From Cyclina sinensis (taxonomy: Eukaryota > Mollusca > Bivalvia > Venerida > Veneridae): a stretch of 64,000 bases of DNA. The stretch covers positions 38,223,449 through 38,287,448 of the forward strand of contig JAAONU010000001.1 in NCBI GenBank assembly GCA_012932295.1, written 5' to 3'. A program made the translations under genes and the position numbers. Below are positions 62,001-64,000 of the stretch, piece after piece. Position 1 is the first letter of the stretch. Each line of letters begins with the position of its first letter. The notes under the pieces were generated by a model. That model saw only the letters and a list, made by a program, of their open reading frames with translations. It was not told the origin of the DNA and ran no database searches.

Positions 62001-63508
62001 GACTACAATGAGACAAGCTATTAACCCTGAACATGCTGAAATTTTGTAATGGATTTGCCCAGCTTTGCATTTGGAACAGTCCATTCAAAGTTTAAGGGAT
62101 TTCAATAATAAAATACAAAAATGGAGCTACCAACAGTATAGAGCCTGGTCAGACTGCACGGGTGTGCAGGCTGGCCTAGCTCTATACTGGTGGCAAAGGC
62201 TAATCACTTTCGGTTCCAGCAGGTTAAGGGTTAAGTGTAAACTTTCTTCAGTACGGATTGAGGATGCATTTCATTAAAATCGATGTACAAAAAAAGTTTG
62301 AGCTGTATTGAAAAGAATTTGAACCTACCTGTAGAAATATATTTTCCAGGTGCCGTCGGGTATGTCCCGCGTGCCGTCGTTCCGGAGCTGTAGCTGCATT
62401 CGGATGTATCTGTCCTGTTTTTCCAGATTATCGATCACTTCTACATGTACGTTGATATTGTCAGCTATATAGTCTATCAAAGGCTGGTCTGACCATGCCT
62501 GTGGCTCTTCTTTATAAACAGGAAACAAATTAAGCATTTCGTAATGCAGGGTTTAATGATCCCCATTTACACAATTGTCAGAGGCTCTAGTAACAAGGCT
62601 GCCTCTGGTATTAAAGGAAAAATCATCTGAATGATTTGGAAACAAAACAAAACGATAAGGTAAATTGTTAATTAAGGTGTCAACGGTTATATATGTAAAT
62701 AAATGGATAATTCTCACAACCATTCAAAACAGGAGAAATTTCTCTTGGTGTTATTGATGAACTAGCGTAGTGAACTTAAAAATATTGAAGTCCAGAACTT
62801 ATGTCCAAGCTTACCTTTAAACACTTGAACTTCCCTACTGTATCTTGCGCCGTTTGCGGATCTGAAAAATTCAAAATCCGATCCGGCTTTATGAAAATAA
62901 ATGACAATACAAGAAGAATTAATAAATATGAAAGATTATTCCGTTAGTTTCCAAATTCACGTACTACCCGACAGAAAAGCAGATGCCTTACTTTTCAGAC
63001 ACAGACATTTTGAACTGTTCTTGTTATATGATATAGTAACTGAAATCATCTATTCGAAGAACAAATATTATTATAACATAAATTTGTAATGGCATTTTAT
63101 TTTGTCTTTTTTTCAAATTTAAACTTTAATTCAAATCTCAGGTTATGATTTGAAAACGTCAGTGTTCTTATATGATGATTTGTTTTAGATATAAAACCTG
63201 GCACCAATAATCGCTAAAAATGTCATGCAATTTCAAGTTTTGCATGCTTGTAACGAATTAATTAATATGATTAATGATACATTTTTAATCATGTGCTAAA
63301 AGTAAATCGTAGCTTTTTATTGGTGCTTGATTATAAAGAAAACTCAGGACTTCACACGTACAATGTCCGTATATGAAAATTCGAACCTTCCCGCCATGCA
63401 ACAGTTTCACCAGAAGATGTATTCTGCCATGTTGTTCCGTTGTCATAGCTGTACTGCACACGCAGTCCGGGATAAGATGTAGTCAACTCAACTTCGCTAC
63501 CAGACACT
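50082..63508 (-). CDS. GH20 beta-N-acetylhexosaminidase (chitobiase type), at least bimodular, partial at 5' end
   Basis: Thirteen exons in transcript order join in one frame of 928 codons plus stop: 63362-63508, 62815-62861, 62339-62519, 60827-61317, 60284-60524, 58678-58849, 57793-58310, 55974-56108, 55231-55309, 53035-53269, 51397-51649, 50541-50681, 50082-50229. The first two encode the C-terminal domain of a preceding module (VQYSYDNGTTW, SANGARYSREVQVF). The rest is a full module: a CHB_HEX carbohydrate-binding-like domain (about 62519-60900), a GH20b domain, then the catalytic barrel. Catalytic landmarks are RGVMLDTARNF, HFHLSDDEGWRLEI, IPEIDIPGHSAA, HLGGDEV (the Asp-Glu pair at 57861-57866), LALWDDGIY and LWSDIIRTRDQ. 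A C-terminal domain (DISRDNGITW, HTFLLRTR) and a short hydrophobic tail follow. The family removes terminal GlcNAc from chitin oligomers or glycans. Active-site residues are intact. Start and signal peptide are upstream of the window on the minus strand. Confidence 0.9.
53440..55040. repeat. Dispersed repeats in a GH20 intron
   Basis: Several degenerate copies of a family with 'AGTGACCCCTAGGGCGGGGC', 'AATATCTAAGCTCT' and 'TCTACTAGACAAT'. One copy ends at about 55040 with a small palindromic terminus, GCTCACCACG...CGTTATGCTCAGGTAAGC. The intron runs from 53270 to 55230. Class unknown, non-coding. Confidence 0.6.
56560..57610. repeat. Another copy of the CTCACC-ended dispersed repeat
   Basis: Starts near 'GATCCCTTACCTGAGTACTT', repeats 'TTTTGACCC' and 'CTTCTGTGCAAGAAGA'-type phrases, and ends 'CCTCACCATCAGCACTTGTT' with GCTCAGGTAAGC. 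Same family as 53440-55040, inside the intron 56109-57792. Confidence 0.6.
57641..57711. repeat. (ACAAT)n-like microsatellite
   Basis: Imperfect run of AATAC and ACAAT units in a GH20 intron. Confidence 0.85.
58850..60283. other. Large GH20 intron without recognised content
   Basis: This 1.4-kb intron separates the GH20b exon from the first catalytic-barrel exon. It is AT-rich. Some open frames occur, but none shows family motifs or exon signals. Confidence 0.6.
62025..62230. mobile_element. 206-bp piggyBac-like MITE, second copy, opposite orientation
   Basis: Starts CCCTGAACATGCTG and ends with the complement of CCCTTAACCTGCTG, flanked by TTAA at 62021-62024 and 62231-62234. Same length and central hairpin as the element at 39547-39752, read in the other direction. 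It lies in the intron between the two CHB_HEX exons of the GH20 gene. Confidence 0.9.
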
Positions 63509-64000
63509 CTGATATAATATTTCGTCTATAATTATTATAACGGCTCATAGATAAAAGAACTTAAAAACCTTACCAGAACTACAGAATGGTCTAATTTTGG
63601 ATACTTTAACTTGTATAAAGTGTTATATAAAAAAGTGAAAACGCAAATCAGGAAAAACCACTGTCAGAAAAGGCAGCCTTCGCACACAGTCAAAAAAGTA
63701 GAGAGGAAAAAAGGGCATAAAATAATATATGGCTCAATTAAAAAATACAACACAAGCAATTTTTGAAAATGAGAACCCGCGGGGTTACCGCCTTGAACCT
63801 GTCAGTGGTAAATTATTTGCCACTGAGGAGGTGTAAAAAACCAGGTTCTAGAATGCACACACCTCACACTTGCCCGAACAGGTTCCCATAAGAACAAACA
63901 AGTTCAAGTTGTCTTGGTGAATTAATTCAAATGTACACATCAATTCGACAATGCTGCATACAAAAGAACACAAACATATAAAACATAAAAAAAAGCTCAT
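63509..64000. other. Intron upstream of the first visible GH20 exon
   Basis: No exon was recognised. Phrases such as 'GTCAGTGGTAAATTATTTGC' followed by 'CACTGAGGAGGTG' look like part of a dispersed repeat, but I cannot name it. Confidence 0.4.

Noticed and set aside
62065..62277. 70-residue frame at 62065, with a similar one on the minus strand at 39530-39712
   Set aside because: Both are translations of the 206-bp TTAA element and its edge.
63352..63525. Terminal exon of a separate upstream GH20 gene ending at 63352
   Set aside because: A donor at 63361 leads in frame to a matching exon at 62861, as in the second module. Stopping here would cut the conserved end of the domain. Kept only as a possible isoform.
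63509..63525. Alternative acceptor giving an exon start at 63525
   Set aside because: It also keeps the frame, but the acceptor at 63509-63510 gives the same phase and the same length as the homologous exon 50541-50681.

Overview
This AT-rich eukaryotic window has GT-AG introns, dense repeats and no bacterial-style gene packing. The sequence suggests a mollusc, most likely a bivalve. Pointers are a tRNA-headed SINE ending in a mollusc-style GTTAAA...CCCC tail, intronic repeats rich in 'GACCTTGACC' and 'CTCACC...GCTCAGGT', and a GH20 chitobiase-type enzyme. The species cannot be fixed from the sequence alone.

Layout. (1) 1-18164, plus strand: the 3' half of an ABCA-family lipid transporter, closest in my judgement to ABCA5. 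Seventeen coding exons in continuous frame encode the second membrane domain, the second nucleotide-binding domain and the C-terminus. One intron is filled by a 2.3 kb minisatellite. (2) 18165-27400: no gene found. Several terminal-inverted-repeat elements lie here, three of them at the same position of successive units of an older tandem repeat. (3) 27400-49700, plus strand: a cluster of small secreted cysteine-rich genes. Three are intact, each with a TATA promoter, a non-coding first exon and four coding exons giving 98 residues with 10 mature cysteines. A fourth, broken copy follows. Copies 2 and 3 lie in a head-to-tail duplication of about 9 kb that also carries a dead LINE fragment and a dead Helitron-type helicase. 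(4) 50082-63508, minus strand: a GH20 beta-N-acetylhexosaminidase/chitobiase-type gene. Eleven exons encode one complete module. Two further exons just upstream encode the C-terminal end of a preceding module and splice in frame into the complete one, so the protein appears to be at least bimodular. Its 5' part lies beyond the window.

How the genes relate. The ABCA transporter and the hexosaminidase run towards the cysteine-rich cluster from opposite sides. I see no functional operon-like link between the three loci. The most unusual items are the bimodular GH20 gene, the duplicated cysteine-rich family of unknown function, and a small TTAA-type element caught as a filled site in one duplicate and an empty site in the other, which orders the events in time.
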